Source: Clostridium sp. KNHs214
GTDB taxonomy: Bacteria > Bacillota > Clostridia > Clostridiales > Clostridiaceae
DNA length: 64,000 nucleotides
Direction of reading: 5' to 3'
NCBI RefSeq assembly: GCF_000744935.1
Contig: NZ_JQMW01000011.1
Span: 806,001-870,000, forward strand
Position numbers and translations under genes: made by a program. This document shows, in pieces, positions 12,671 to 20,888 of this stretch (its first letter is position 1; each line of letters opens with the position of its first letter). Below the pieces are notes generated by a model that saw only the letters and a list, made by a program, of their open reading frames with translations, was not told the DNA's origin and made no database searches.

Positions 12671-12733
12671 TACTATTCCTCCTTTGTGGTTTTAACGGTT
12701 TTACCTCCCACTTTAATTAGAAAAATAATCAAA

Positions 12734-13159
12734 TTACTCTTCTATTGTTATGCCCATACTTCTTGCAGTACCTTCAACCATTCTCATAGCTGCTTCAACT
12801 GATCCTGCATTTAAGTCTGGCATTTTAACTTCAGCAATTTCTCTTACTTGAGCCTTAGTTACTTTAGCAACTTTCTTTTTGTTAGGCTCTCCAGAACCAC
12901 TCTCTACTCCTGCAGCTTTCTTTAATAATACTGCTGCTGGTGGAGTTTTAAGAATAAAACTGAAAGATCTGTCTTGATATACAGTTATAACAACTGGTAT
13001 TATCATTCCTGCTTGATTTGCAGTTTTAGCGTTAAATTCTTTACAGAATCCCATTATATTAACACCGTGTTGTCCTAGTGCTGGTCCAACTGGTGGTGCT
13101 GGGCTCGCCTTACCTGCAGGAAGTTGAAGTTTTATTAATCCCATTACTTTTTTAGCCAT
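12734..13159 (-). CDS. rplK: 50S ribosomal protein L11
   Basis: L11 binds the GTPase-associated centre of 23S rRNA and is needed for RelA activation and factor turnover. The 141-aa product carries the proline-rich N-terminal segment ([21 protein letters not shown]) and the C-terminal rRNA-binding [25 protein letters not shown] region, cited in part. The start is ATG after GGAGGTG. It follows nusG and precedes rplA, the standard gene order. Confidence 0.98.
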   Translation of the reverse strand: MAKKVMGLIKLQLPAGKASPAPPVGPALGQHGVNIMGFCKEFNAKTANQAGMIIPVVITVYQDRSFSFILKTPPAAVLLKKAAGVESGSGEPNKKKVAKVTKAQVREIAEVKMPDLNAGSVEAAMRMVEGTARSMGITIEE

Positions 13160-13229
13160 GAATTGACACCTCCTATAATGTGGTGATACGGATAAAATCC
13201 TCCCACTTATTCAACTTCATCTGTAAGTG

Positions 13230-13751
13230 TTAATCAATTTTTTTTATTTGATTAAATTCAAGTTCAGCAAGTATTTCCCTGCCAAACATATTAACTAATC
13301 CTTTTACTGTACCTTTTTCTATGTTTATTTCTTGAATTGAAGCTACAAATTCCTCCAGTGGTCCTGATACAACTTTTACGCTTTCGCCAATTTCTAAGTC
13401 GATATCCACCGGCTTATCCTTTATTCCCATTGTTCTTATTTCTTCTTCAGTAAGAGGCACTGGCTTTGATCCTGGGCCTACAAACCCTGTAACTCCTCTA
13501 GTATTTCTTACAACATACCAAGATTCATCATTCATTATCATTTTAATCAATACATATCCTGGGAATATTTTCTTCAAAGTAATCTTTTTCTTTCCATCTT
13601 TTTCTTCAACTTGTTCCTCCATAGGAACTTGTATATCAAGTATTAAACTCTGTAGATTTCTATTTTCTATTGTTTTTTCCAAATTTACTTTTACTTTATT
13701 TTCATATCCTGAATATGTATGAACTACATACCATTTAGCTTCTTCCGGCAT
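13230..13751 (-). CDS. nusG: Transcription termination/antitermination factor NusG
   Basis: NusG binds the RNA polymerase clamp, promotes processivity or pausing, and links to Rho and the ribosome. The 173-aa product has the NGN domain at the N-terminus (KWYVVHTYSGYENKVK) and the KOW domain near the C-terminus (GPLEEFVASIQEIN, then VKGLVNMFGRE). The start ATG at 13749-13751 is fixed by an in-frame TGA two codons upstream. No Shine-Dalgarno lies within 20 bases, but AAGGAGG at 13783-13789 could be brought close by a hairpin. It is cotranscribed with rpmG and secE upstream and rplK downstream. Confidence 0.97.
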   Translation of the reverse strand: MPEEAKWYVVHTYSGYENKVKVNLEKTIENRNLQSLILDIQVPMEEQVEEKDGKKKITLKKIFPGYVLIKMIMNDESWYVVRNTRGVTGFVGPGSKPVPLTEEEIRTMGIKDKPVDIDLEIGESVKVVSGPLEEFVASIQEINIEKGTVKGLVNMFGREILAELEFNQIKKID

Positions 13752-13789
13752 AATTCAAGGGTTCGGTGTAACCTAACCCCTACCTCCTT
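13752..13789 (-). promoter_or_regulatory. Hairpin-bridged ribosome binding site of nusG
   Basis: AAGGAGG sits 31 bases before the nusG ATG, too far for direct use. The intervening RNA can fold into an 8-bp stem (GGGTT/AACCC plus GGT/ACC) at 13759-13779, which leaves an effective spacing of about 10 bases. The function is inferred from geometry. Confidence 0.5.
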
Positions 13790-13793
13790 TTTT

Positions 13794-14024
13794 TTACTTA
13801 TTTAAAAATACCAAATTAAAGAGGCTGGCAAAACCTTTATCCATTAAGCCTGTAATTGCTACAAATATAGCACAAAATACTATTACTGCTATAGTTGACT
13901 TTTTAATGTCTTCTTTTGTTGGCCAAGTAAATCTTCTAAATTCAGCTTTTAAACCTTTGAAAAAGCCTATTATACCTCTATCGGTTATATGAGACTTATC
14001 TTTCATTTCTACATTACTAGCCAT
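13794..14024 (-). CDS. secE: Preprotein translocase subunit SecE
   Basis: SecE clamps SecY in the protein-conducting channel of the cytoplasmic membrane. The 76-aa form is typical of Firmicutes, with one C-terminal membrane segment at about residues 45-65 after a basic amphipathic helix (GFFKGLKAEFRRFTWPTKED). I chose the ATG at 14022-14024 because AAGGAT is 10 bases upstream; a GTG at 14031-14033 is almost in contact with that site. It lies between rpmG and nusG, as in most bacteria. Confidence 0.95.
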   Translation of the reverse strand: MASNVEMKDKSHITDRGIIGFFKGLKAEFRRFTWPTKEDIKKSTIAVIVFCAIFVAITGLMDKGFASLFNLVFLNK

Positions 14025-14050
14025 TAATTTCACATCCTTTTTGCACTACA

Positions 14051-14200
14051 CTATTTTGTTTCTTTATGAAGTGTATGCTTATGGCAGAATTTACAGTATT
14101 TTTGCATTTCAACTCTGTCAGGGTTGTTTTTCTTGTTTTTCATTGTATTATAATTTCTTTGTTTGCACTCTGTGCAAGCTAAAGTTACTTTAACTCTCAT
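14051..14200 (-). CDS. rpmG: 50S ribosomal protein L33
   Basis: This 49-aa ribosomal protein of the large subunit has the sequence start [17 protein letters not shown] and two CxxC pairs (CTEC and CKFC), so it is the zinc-binding C+ form. The ATG at 14198-14200 follows GGAGGTGG; the open frame extends further upstream without a ribosome site. It is the first gene of the rpmG-secE-nusG-rplK-rplA unit. Confidence 0.95.
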   Translation of the reverse strand: MRVKVTLACTECKQRNYNTMKNKKNNPDRVEMQKYCKFCHKHTLHKETK

Positions 14201-14382
14201 TATTTCCACCTCCCGATTTACGTATATAGCTAAACGTAAAACGCTTAATCTTAGTTGTAAAAACAATAACATATTATATCAAGCATTAGAGTTAACACAA
14301 TACTTTTAAATAATGTATTTTAAAAATATATTATTTCTAGCATACATAAGCGTATTTTACTATAAAATTAAGGTACTTAGTT

Positions 14383-14411
14383 AATTTATCACAACTTAGC
14401 CTTCATGTCAA
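14383..14411 (-). promoter_or_regulatory. Sigma-A-type promoter for rpmG-secE-nusG-rplK-rplA
   Basis: TTGACA and TAAATT are 17 bases apart. The spacer starts TGAAGG and ends TTGTGA, and TAACTAA follows the -10, closely matching the rpoBC promoter at 10764-10792. The 182 bases down to the rpmG start are AT-rich with no other recognised feature. Confidence 0.75.
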
Positions 14412-14509
14412 CATAAGTTGCATCTTAAAGTATTTGCATTTTTAGCAACTTTATAATATATTAACTAAATTTGATAATTTTATACCAAATACAATAATTA
14501 TATCATTAT

Positions 14510-14537
14510 AAAGGACTAGGTCTAGAAACCTAGTCCT
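14510..14537 (-). terminator. Terminator after tuf
   Basis: A near-perfect hairpin with arms AGGACTAGGT/ACCTAGTCCT lies 19 bases beyond the tuf stop codon. The trailing T-run is short (TTTAT), so efficiency may be moderate. Confidence 0.7.
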
Positions 14538-14555
14538 AATGTTGACTCTTTAATA

Positions 14556-15749
14556 TTATTCAACTATAGTAGTAACGACTCCTGAACCTACAGTTCTTCC
14601 GCCTTCTCTTATAGCAAATCTTAGTCCTTCTTCCATAGCTACTTGAGTTATTAACTCAACATTCATGTCGATGTGGTCTCCTGGCATAACCATTTCTACT
14701 CCTTCTGGTAATGCTATTGAACCTGTTACATCTGTTGTTCTGAAGTAGAATTGTGGTCTGTATCCGTTAAAGAATGGTGTATGTCTTCCACCTTCTTCTT
14801 TCTTTAATACGTACACTTGACCTACGAATTTCTTGTGTGGGTGTACTGTATTTGGTTTTGCTAATACTTGACCTCTTTCGATGTCTGCTCTTTGGATACC
14901 TCTTAATAATGCTCCGATGTTATCTCCAGCCATTGCTTCATCTAGTAACTTTCTGAACATTTCTACTCCTGTTACTACTACTTTTCTCTTTTCTTCACTT
15001 AGTCCAACAATTTCTACTTCGTCTCCTACGTGTAGTACTCCTCTTTCTACTCTTCCTGTTGCAACTGTTCCTCTTCCTGTTATTGTGAATACATCTTCTA
15101 CTGGCATTAAGAACTCTTTGTCTGTTGCTCTTTCTGGTGTTGGTATATATTCATCTACTGATGCCATTAATTCATAGATGCATGCTGTTTTTCCTTCATC
15201 ATCTGGGTTTTGTAATGCTTCTAATGCTGATCCTGTTATTACTGGACATCCGTCTCCGTCAAATCCATACTCGCTTAGTAATTCTCTTACTTCCATTTCT
15301 ACTAATTCTAATAATTCTGGATCATCTACCATATCTGCTTTGTTTAAGAATACTACTATGTGGTTAACTCCAACTCTTGATGCTAGTAGTATATGTTCTC
15401 TTGTTTGTGGCATTGGACCATCTGCTGCACTTACTACTAGTATTGCTCCATCCATTTGTGCTGCTCCTGTTATCATGTTCTTTACATAGTCAGCATGGCC
15501 TGGGCAGTCTACGTGTGCATAGTGTCTGTTGTCTGTTTCATATTCTACGTGTGATGTATTGATTGTGATTCCTCTTTCTTTTTCTTCTGGTGCCTTGTCT
15601 ATTTCGTCATATTTTGTTGCTTCTGCTTTTCCTGTCTTTGATAATACTGTTGTTATTGCTGCTGTTAATGTTGTCTTACCGTGGTCTACGTGACCTATTG
15701 TTCCTATATTTACGTGTGGTTTACTTCTTTCAAATTTTGACTTTGCCAT
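14556..15749 (-). CDS. tuf: Elongation factor Tu
   Basis: EF-Tu delivers aminoacyl-tRNA to the ribosome as a GTP complex. The 397-aa protein is full length. It has the P-loop [10 protein letters not shown] near residues 19-28, ERGITIN in switch [13 protein letters not shown] in switch II and NKADM for guanine recognition. The ATG follows GGAGGAAGAAC. The gene sits 60 bases downstream of tRNA-Gly and tRNA-Thr genes with no terminator between, so the three are probably cotranscribed. It is separated from fusA, unlike the str operon of many bacteria. Confidence 0.99.
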   Translation of the reverse strand: MAKSKFERSKPHVNIGTIGHVDHGKTTLTAAITTVLSKTGKAEATKYDEIDKAPEEKERGITINTSHVEYETDNRHYAHVDCPGHADYVKNMITGAAQMDGAILVVSAADGPMPQTREHILLASRVGVNHIVVFLNKADMVDDPELLELVEMEVRELLSEYGFDGDGCPVITGSALEALQNPDDEGKTACIYELMASVDEYIPTPERATDKEFLMPVEDVFTITGRGTVATGRVERGVLHVGDEVEIVGLSEEKRKVVVTGVEMFRKLLDEAMAGDNIGALLRGIQRADIERGQVLAKPNTVHPHKKFVGQVYVLKKEEGGRHTPFFNGYRPQFYFRTTDVTGSIALPEGVEMVMPGDHIDMNVELITQVAMEEGLRFAIREGGRTVGSGVVTTIVE

Positions 15750-15809
15750 TGTTCTTCCTCCTTACCTTATAAATAAACTTGCCCTGGTGTGTTGTATAGT
15801 TTTGTAACC

Positions 15810-15885
15810 TGGAGCCCATAACCGGGATTGAACCGGTGACCTCTACCTTACCAAGGTAGCACTCTACCTACTGAGCTATATGGGC
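15810..15885 (-). tRNA. tRNA-Thr (GGU)
   Basis: The 76-nt cloverleaf starts GCCCATA, has the anticodon loop TTGGTAA (anticodon GGU, reading ACC/ACU) and ends TATGGGC-T-CCA with CCA encoded. It lies directly upstream of tuf. Confidence 0.96.
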
Positions 15886-15898
15886 AATTTATATTAAG

Positions 15899-15971
15899 AG
15901 CGGGAAACGGGGTTCGAACCCGCGGCCACTAGCTTGGGAAGCTAGTGCTCTACCAACTGAGCTACTCCCGC
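15899..15971 (-). tRNA. tRNA-Gly (CCC)
   Basis: The cloverleaf starts GCGGGAG and has the anticodon loop TTCCCAA, giving anticodon CCC for GGG codons. The acceptor closes with TTCCCGC, and the CCA end is not encoded. It is followed 13 bases later by tRNA-Thr. Confidence 0.93.
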
Positions 15972-16003
15972 TAGTTTTAAAATATTATTTATACCAATTA
16001 TTA

Positions 16004-16032
16004 ATTTTACTATTGGAAATTTTCTTTGTCAA
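16004..16032 (-). promoter_or_regulatory. Promoter for the tRNA-Gly/tRNA-Thr/tuf unit
   Basis: TTGACA and TAAAAT are 17 bases apart. The element lies between the sigH stop and tRNA-Gly, about 33 bases from the tRNA 5' end. Confidence 0.8.
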
Positions 16033-16041
16033 TATTTAATT

Positions 16042-16683
16042 TTACCTTTTACTAAGACATTTTTCTAATTTTCTTTTAACCCTTTGAAGAGCATTATCTA
16101 TAGACTTAGCATGCCTATCTAAATCACAAGCTATTTCTTGATAAGATTTTCCATCTAAATAGGACATCAAGACTTCCATCTCAAGGTCTGAAAGTATTTG
16201 ACCTATTTCTGTTTCAATATGGTTAACTTCTTCTTTGCTTATAACTAATTCCTCAGGATCTGTAACTTTTATTCCAGATAATATATCTAATAATGTCCTG
16301 TCAGATTCTTCATCATATATTGGCTTATTTAAAGATATATATGTATTTAAAGGTATATGTTTTTGTCTTGTGGCTGTCTTAATAGCTGTAATTATTTGCC
16401 TGGTTACGCATAGTTCTGCAAAAGCTTTAAAAGAAGAAAGCTTATCTGGTTTAAAATCTCTAATAGCTTTATATAATCCAATCATTCCCTCTTGATAAAT
16501 ATCTTCCTTATCTGCACCAATTAGAAAATATGATTTAGATTTAGCTTTAACAAAATTTTTATATTTATTTATTAAATATTCTTGAGCAACACTATCCCCT
16601 TGCTTTGCTTCCATAACAATCTCTTCGTCTAACCTATTTTCAAATGGAAAATTAGCTCCTTCAACCTCTGGTATTTTATTCAC
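16042..16683 (-). CDS. sigH: Sporulation/stationary-phase sigma factor SigH
   Basis: This sigma-70 family factor (Spo0H) directs transcription at the onset of sporulation. I start it at the GTG at 16681-16683 (213 aa, MNKIPEVEGANF) because GGAGGGG lies 6 bases upstream; the frame is open further. Region 2 is visible as GADKEDIYQEGMIGLYKAIRDF, given in part, and region 4 as SYQEIACDLDRHAKSIDNALQR, also in part. Its location between rae1 and the tuf region is the conserved Firmicute position. It has its own promoter with an 18-base spacer. Confidence 0.96.
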   Translation of the reverse strand: MNKIPEVEGANFPFENRLDEEIVMEAKQGDSVAQEYLINKYKNFVKAKSKSYFLIGADKEDIYQEGMIGLYKAIRDFKPDKLSSFKAFAELCVTRQIITAIKTATRQKHIPLNTYISLNKPIYDEESDRTLLDILSGIKVTDPEELVISKEEVNHIETEIGQILSDLEMEVLMSYLDGKSYQEIACDLDRHAKSIDNALQRVKRKLEKCLSKR

Positions 16684-16721
16684 CCAAATCCCCTCCAAGC
16701 CAAATATACACCACACTCACC

Positions 16722-16751
16722 ATTATACATTAAGCCTTTTTCTATAGTCAA
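16722..16751 (-). promoter_or_regulatory. Promoter for sigH
   Basis: TTGACT, an 18-base spacer and TATAAT lie in the gap after the rae1 stop codon, 38 bases before the sigH GTG. Confidence 0.7.
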
Positions 16752-16757
16752 GTAAAT

Positions 16758-17267
16758 TCAATTATTTCTGCGGATTTTTTCAAGTTTTTCCAATGTTTCC
16801 TTATCAACTACATCTTCTAACCAAGTTCTGTTTATTGAATACTCCTTTTGAGTCGTTATGTTAATTTTTGTTCTTATATTATTTATCTCACACCTAAATT
16901 CTATAGAAGACATTCTTGTAGCACCCCTTTGAAATGCTAATTGTTGTTCTAACGAATCAGAAGTAACTACTAAAACGTCTTTTTTTCTCCCTATATTATT
17001 TACACTTTTTTCAATAAAACTATCTGCTGTTTCTCCTTCTTTAGTAAAAACAACTATGACATTACCTATTTTTTCTCTTTTTTCAATACTGCCTACTACC
17101 ATATGAGCATCGAAAACTACAAAAACCTTATAGCCTTTATAAACAGCATATTCTTGTACTGTATCTATTAATTGATTTCTTGCCCCTTCCAGGCTATGAT
17201 CTTTAGTTTTCCTAAGCTCTGGCCAGCTATTTATTACATTATAGCCATCTATATAAACGTACCTCAT
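16758..17267 (-). CDS. rae1: NYN/PIN-fold ribosome-associated endoribonuclease (Rae1/YacP)
   Basis: This 169-aa NYN-domain protein begins with the family signature YIDGYNVINSWPEL at residues 4-17 and has further acidic residues (VVFDAHMV, GETADSFIE, VVTSDSLEQ) expected for the metal site. In Bacillus the orthologue Rae1 cleaves mRNA in the ribosomal A site. Its start codon overlaps the rlmB stop by 4 bases (ATGA), indicating translational coupling. Family assignment is firm; the substrate in this organism is inferred. Confidence 0.88.
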   Translation of the reverse strand: MRYVYIDGYNVINSWPELRKTKDHSLEGARNQLIDTVQEYAVYKGYKVFVVFDAHMVVGSIEKREKIGNVIVVFTKEGETADSFIEKSVNNIGRKKDVLVVTSDSLEQQLAFQRGATRMSSIEFRCEINNIRTKINITTQKEYSINRTWLEDVVDKETLEKLEKIRRNN

Positions 17268-18025
17268 TTTATCCTTTGTTTTAATATCTCATACATTATT
17301 ATCCCACCAGCTACTGATGCATTCAATGAATTTATTTGTCCTGCCATAGGTATTTTTACTAATATATCACATTTTTCTTTAGTTAGTTTTGAAACTCCAT
17401 GACCTTCACTTCCTATAACTAATGCCACTGCACCGGAGAAGTTTACATTAAAACAGTAATCCTTTCCTGACATGTCAGCTCCATAAACCCAAACTCCCTG
17501 TTCTTTAAGTTCATCAATTGCATTGTTTACATTAGTTACTTTAGCAATTTTCACGTGTTCAATAGCACCTGCGGAAGATTTATATACCGTTGGAGTTACT
17601 CCTACATTTCTTCTTTTAGGTATTATTATTCCATGTACTCCACAAACCTCTGCTGTTCTTATAATTGAACCAAAATTGTGGGGATCCTCTATTTCATCTA
17701 AAATAATTATAAAAGGACTTTCTTCTTTTTCTTTTGCATAGTCTAATATATCTTTTAAATCACAATACTCATATGGAGTAACTACTGCAATGACCCCTTG
17801 ATGAGCTCCCGTTTGACATATACTATCTAATTTCTTCTTATCTACTTCTTTTATTACTATTTTTCTATCTCTAGCAATCCTTATAAGTTCTCTTATACTT
17901 CCTGTTTTTTCTCCCCTTGAAACCATTATATATTCTATGGTTCTTCCGCCTTTTACAGCTTCCATCACAGGATTTCTTCCCTCAATCAATTCCTCCCTTA
18001 TAGGCGCATTATTTCTACTTTCCAT
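17264..18025 (-). CDS. rlmB: 23S rRNA (guanosine-2'-O-)-methyltransferase RlmB-type
   Basis: This SpoU-family SPOUT methyltransferase of 253 aa has an N-terminal L30e-like RNA-binding part. The C-terminal trefoil-knot domain carries the three SpoU motifs: ILDEIEDPHNFGSIIRTAE near residue 108, ALVIGSEGHGVS near residue 195, and IPMAGQINSLNASVAGGI near residue 225. The family methylates a ribose in 23S rRNA or tRNA using S-adenosylmethionine. It sits in the conserved cysS-mrnC-thyX-rlmB-rae1-sigH cluster. The exact target nucleotide is inferred from homology. Confidence 0.92.
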   Translation of the reverse strand: MESRNNAPIREELIEGRNPVMEAVKGGRTIEYIMVSRGEKTGSIRELIRIARDRKIVIKEVDKKKLDSICQTGAHQGVIAVVTPYEYCDLKDILDYAKEKEESPFIIILDEIEDPHNFGSIIRTAEVCGVHGIIIPKRRNVGVTPTVYKSSAGAIEHVKIAKVTNVNNAIDELKEQGVWVYGADMSGKDYCFNVNFSGAVALVIGSEGHGVSKLTKEKCDILVKIPMAGQINSLNASVAGGIIMYEILKQRIK

Positions 18026-18061
18026 ATATACACTCCTTCAATTTTTTCATGTTGTATATCT

Positions 18062-18814
18062 TTATATTCCTTTATTATCTAGTAAATACTTCTCTCTCAT
18101 TTTTTCAATTTCTCCACAAGTCATCTTTCCTTCTGGACAAGTACTTTTTAAACAACTTGGTCCCGCATATTTAAATAGTACTGGTGCAACTTCTTTCACT
18201 TGCTTTAACATTTCATTAGCCAAAGCTCTTATTTCCCATTGTGCCCTATTACAGCATCTATGATTAAAAAAATTCATAAGACTTCTAGCATTCATAGTGA
18301 ATACTATCTTAGTTTCACATGCATTAGGAAATACATATCTAGCATCTTCTATTGCTTTTTTTTCTGCAACTAAAGGCTTCATACCCTGTTTTATATATTT
18401 ATCTTTTAGTTTATCTGCAATACTATCATAAGACTTCTGGCATTCTTCCATAGTTTCTATAAAAATTTTCTTTGCCTCTGGGTCCTGTTCTATAGCCTCA
18501 GGTATAATATATTGAAATTGTTCTAATCTCACATATCTTTGACTTTGCTGTGAAAAGGATGCAATCCTATGTCTCACCAACTGATGAGTTAAGCTTCTAG
18601 AAACCCCCTCTGCCGCAAAAGTAAAAGAAACATGTTCTATTGGTGAATAGTGTCCATATGAAACTAGCATATTTAAAAATTTTTCTGTGTTTTCTTTTGT
18701 TAAGTTTTCCTGTATTTCGTCTATACCCACTGGGCTATAACAAAGCTTGGCCGCTGAAGCTATTACACCTTCGGGATTAGGCGTATACTCTATTAATTTA
18801 ACCTTTAAAGCCAT
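18062..18814 (-). CDS. thyX: Flavin-dependent thymidylate synthase
   Basis: ThyX makes dTMP from dUMP with FAD, NADPH and methylene-tetrahydrofolate. The ThyX motif [14 protein letters not shown] is present around residue 85-98. I start at the ATG at 18812-18814 (250 aa, [12 protein letters not shown]), 8 bases after AAGGAG; an upstream ATG would put that site inside the coding region. It lies between mrnC and rlmB in the clostridial order. No thyA is visible in the window. Confidence 0.96.
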   Translation of the reverse strand: MALKVKLIEYTPNPEGVIASAAKLCYSPVGIDEIQENLTKENTEKFLNMLVSYGHYSPIEHVSFTFAAEGVSRSLTHQLVRHRIASFSQQSQRYVRLEQFQYIIPEAIEQDPEAKKIFIETMEECQKSYDSIADKLKDKYIKQGMKPLVAEKKAIEDARYVFPNACETKIVFTMNARSLMNFFNHRCCNRAQWEIRALANEMLKQVKEVAPVLFKYAGPSCLKSTCPEGKMTCGEIEKMREKYLLDNKGI

Positions 18815-18856
18815 ATAAAATTCTCCTTTACACAATATTTAATTAATTTTATTAAA

Positions 18857-19270
18857 TTAATTTGAATGTTTAAATATAAAATTCATCATTTCATTCAATC
18901 TACTTTTTCTTTTCATAAGGTACAAATAACCTATTAATGCTTCAAATCCAGTAGCCATTCTATAATCCTGTACATCTGCATTTTTAGGCACTGTAGCTGA
19001 TTTCGAGTTTCTTCCTCTTTTAAAAATAGCCATTTCTTCTTCTGTAACACTGTCCATTATTTGTTTCATTATATTACTCTGAGCATTAGCTTTTACAAAA
19101 GATATAGTTTTCACATGAAGCTTATGTGCAGACATATCCTTGTTTTTTTCAACTAAATATGTTCTTACAAAAACCTCATATACTGCATCTCCTATAAATG
19201 CCAAAACTAATGGATTCAAAGCTCTAATGTCATTTTCACTTAATTCATTATTCAATATATCAATTTCCAT
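18857..19270 (-). CDS. mrnC: Mini-ribonuclease III
   Basis: Mini-III is an RNase III catalytic domain without a double-stranded RNA-binding domain, and matures 23S rRNA ends. The 137-aa protein has the core NPLVLAFIGDAVYEVFVR at residues 20-37, with the catalytic Asp and Glu in the DAVYE segment, and a conserved GFEALIGYLYL helix later. The position directly downstream of cysS is conserved in Firmicutes. The long precursor stalks flanking 23S in both rRNA operons of this window are its likely substrates. Confidence 0.95.
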   Translation of the reverse strand: MEIDILNNELSENDIRALNPLVLAFIGDAVYEVFVRTYLVEKNKDMSAHKLHVKTISFVKANAQSNIMKQIMDSVTEEEMAIFKRGRNSKSATVPKNADVQDYRMATGFEALIGYLYLMKRKSRLNEMMNFIFKHSN

Positions 19271-19382
19271 TTTTATCTCCTAAGTCGTCATTTTACAATA
19301 TGACTATTTATTTTCTTATGAGCAACCTACACCTGTTTGCTATTTGTTAATCACAATTTATGTTCTATCTATATTTACTTCT

Positions 19383-20780
19383 TTATTTTAAATGCCATCT
19401 CACTCCTTGTGGAGTATCTTCTAACACAATTCCTCTTTTGCTTAAATTATCCCTTATTTCATCTGCTAATGCCCAATTTTTTTCTTTTCGAGCTTTCTGT
19501 CTATCTTCTATAAGTTTTTCAATCTCATTTTCCAATTTAGTTTTTGTGCTCTTTTGAAGTATCCCCAAAGGTGCCCCTAATTCTCTAATTAAATCCAAAG
19601 ATTTTTTCACCAATTCCTTTGATGAATTTACGCTAACATTTAAATTAATTTCTTTAACCAAATCAAATATTACCGTTATTCCATCAGCTGTATTAAAATC
19701 ATCATCCATTTTTTCAATATATCTATTTTTAAGACCCTTTAATGTATCTTCAAATTTCTTTTCCTCTGGTAAAATATTTTCAATTTTAACTTCTTCTAAT
19801 AAATTTTCTAAGTTACTTACAGTATTATATATTCTTTCAACAGAAGATTTTGCTGAGTCCAATAGCTCCGTGCTAAAATTAAGCTGATTTCTATAATGAG
19901 CTGATAACATAAAGAATCTTATTACATCAACATCATATTGCTGTAATATATCCCTAGTAGTAAAAAAGTTCTTTAGAGATTTAGACATCTTTTTATTATC
20001 TATATTTAAATAAGCAGCATGCATCCAATACTTAACAAATTTTTTTCCTGTCCTTGCTTCACTTTGGGCTATTTCATTCTCATGGTGAGGGAATATTAAA
20101 TCCATGCCGCCACCATGTATATCTATAGTTTCTCCCAATAAATCATATGACATGCAGGAACACTCTATATGCCAACCAGGTCTTCCCATACCCCAAGGAC
20201 TTTCCCAAGCAGGCTCTCCTGGCTTTTGACTTTTCCATATAACAAAATCCATAGGATCTTTTTTTCTCTCATCTACATTTATTCTAGCTCCAGCTTGTAA
20301 ATCATCTAAGTTTTGTCCTGAAAGCTTTCCATATTCATCAAATTTTTTAGTATGGAAGTAAACATCTCCATTCACTTCATAAGCATACCCTTTATCTACT
20401 AGTTCCTTAACAAAATTCACTATTTGATTTATATACTCAGTGGCTCTAGGATTAACAGTAGCTCTTTCTATATTTAATCCATCTGCATCTTTATAATATT
20501 CCTCTATAAATTTATCTCCTAAACTCTTTACTGTTACATTTTCTTCATTGGCTCTTCTTATCATTTTGTCATCTATATCAGTAAAATTTTGTACAAATTT
20601 CACCTTATATCCTCTGTATTCTAAATATTTTCTTATAGTATCAAATATAACAAAGGTTCTAGCATTTCCTATATGAAAAAAATCATATACCGTAGGACCA
20701 CAAACATACATCCTTACCTCTCCCGGTTTTACTGGTATAAATTCTTCCTTTTTTTTAGTCATGGAATTAAAAATCTTCAT
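19383..20780 (-). CDS. cysS: Cysteinyl-tRNA synthetase
   Basis: This class I synthetase charges tRNA-Cys. The 465-aa length is normal. The zinc ligand C27 precedes the HIGN motif at residues 36-39. The [11 protein letters not shown] and [15 protein letters not shown] motifs and the [11 protein letters not shown] loop are all intact. The ATG follows an AGGAGGGC ribosome site. It lies between proS and mrnC, and an AT-rich inverted repeat in its leader could affect expression. No T-box is seen upstream, unlike proS. Confidence 0.98.
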   Translation of the reverse strand: MKIFNSMTKKKEEFIPVKPGEVRMYVCGPTVYDFFHIGNARTFVIFDTIRKYLEYRGYKVKFVQNFTDIDDKMIRRANEENVTVKSLGDKFIEEYYKDADGLNIERATVNPRATEYINQIVNFVKELVDKGYAYEVNGDVYFHTKKFDEYGKLSGQNLDDLQAGARINVDERKKDPMDFVIWKSQKPGEPAWESPWGMGRPGWHIECSCMSYDLLGETIDIHGGGMDLIFPHHENEIAQSEARTGKKFVKYWMHAAYLNIDNKKMSKSLKNFFTTRDILQQYDVDVIRFFMLSAHYRNQLNFSTELLDSAKSSVERIYNTVSNLENLLEEVKIENILPEEKKFEDTLKGLKNRYIEKMDDDFNTADGITVIFDLVKEINLNVSVNSSKELVKKSLDLIRELGAPLGILQKSTKTKLENEIEKLIEDRQKARKEKNWALADEIRDNLSKRGIVLEDTPQGVRWHLK

Positions 20781-20808
20781 ACTAATGCCCTCCTTTTTTT
20801 TAGCAAAT

Positions 20809-20848
20809 GCGTATATACCATATAACTTATATTATATAGCATATACGC
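20809..20848 (-). repeat. Inverted repeat in the proS-cysS gap
   Basis: Arms GCGTATAT and ATATACGC, extended by further AT pairs, form a hairpin just upstream of the cysS ribosome site. No T-run follows on the minus strand. It could be an mRNA structure between the two synthetase genes or an operator. Confidence 0.5.
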
Positions 20849-20888
20849 TTGTTTTTCTAATATATAATTACACTAAAAAGACATCATT

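Noticed and set aside
14774-15772. Overlapping plus-strand frames opposite tuf
   Set aside because: They are shadows of a highly expressed, codon-biased gene; the products are Leu/Ser-rich with no start signals.
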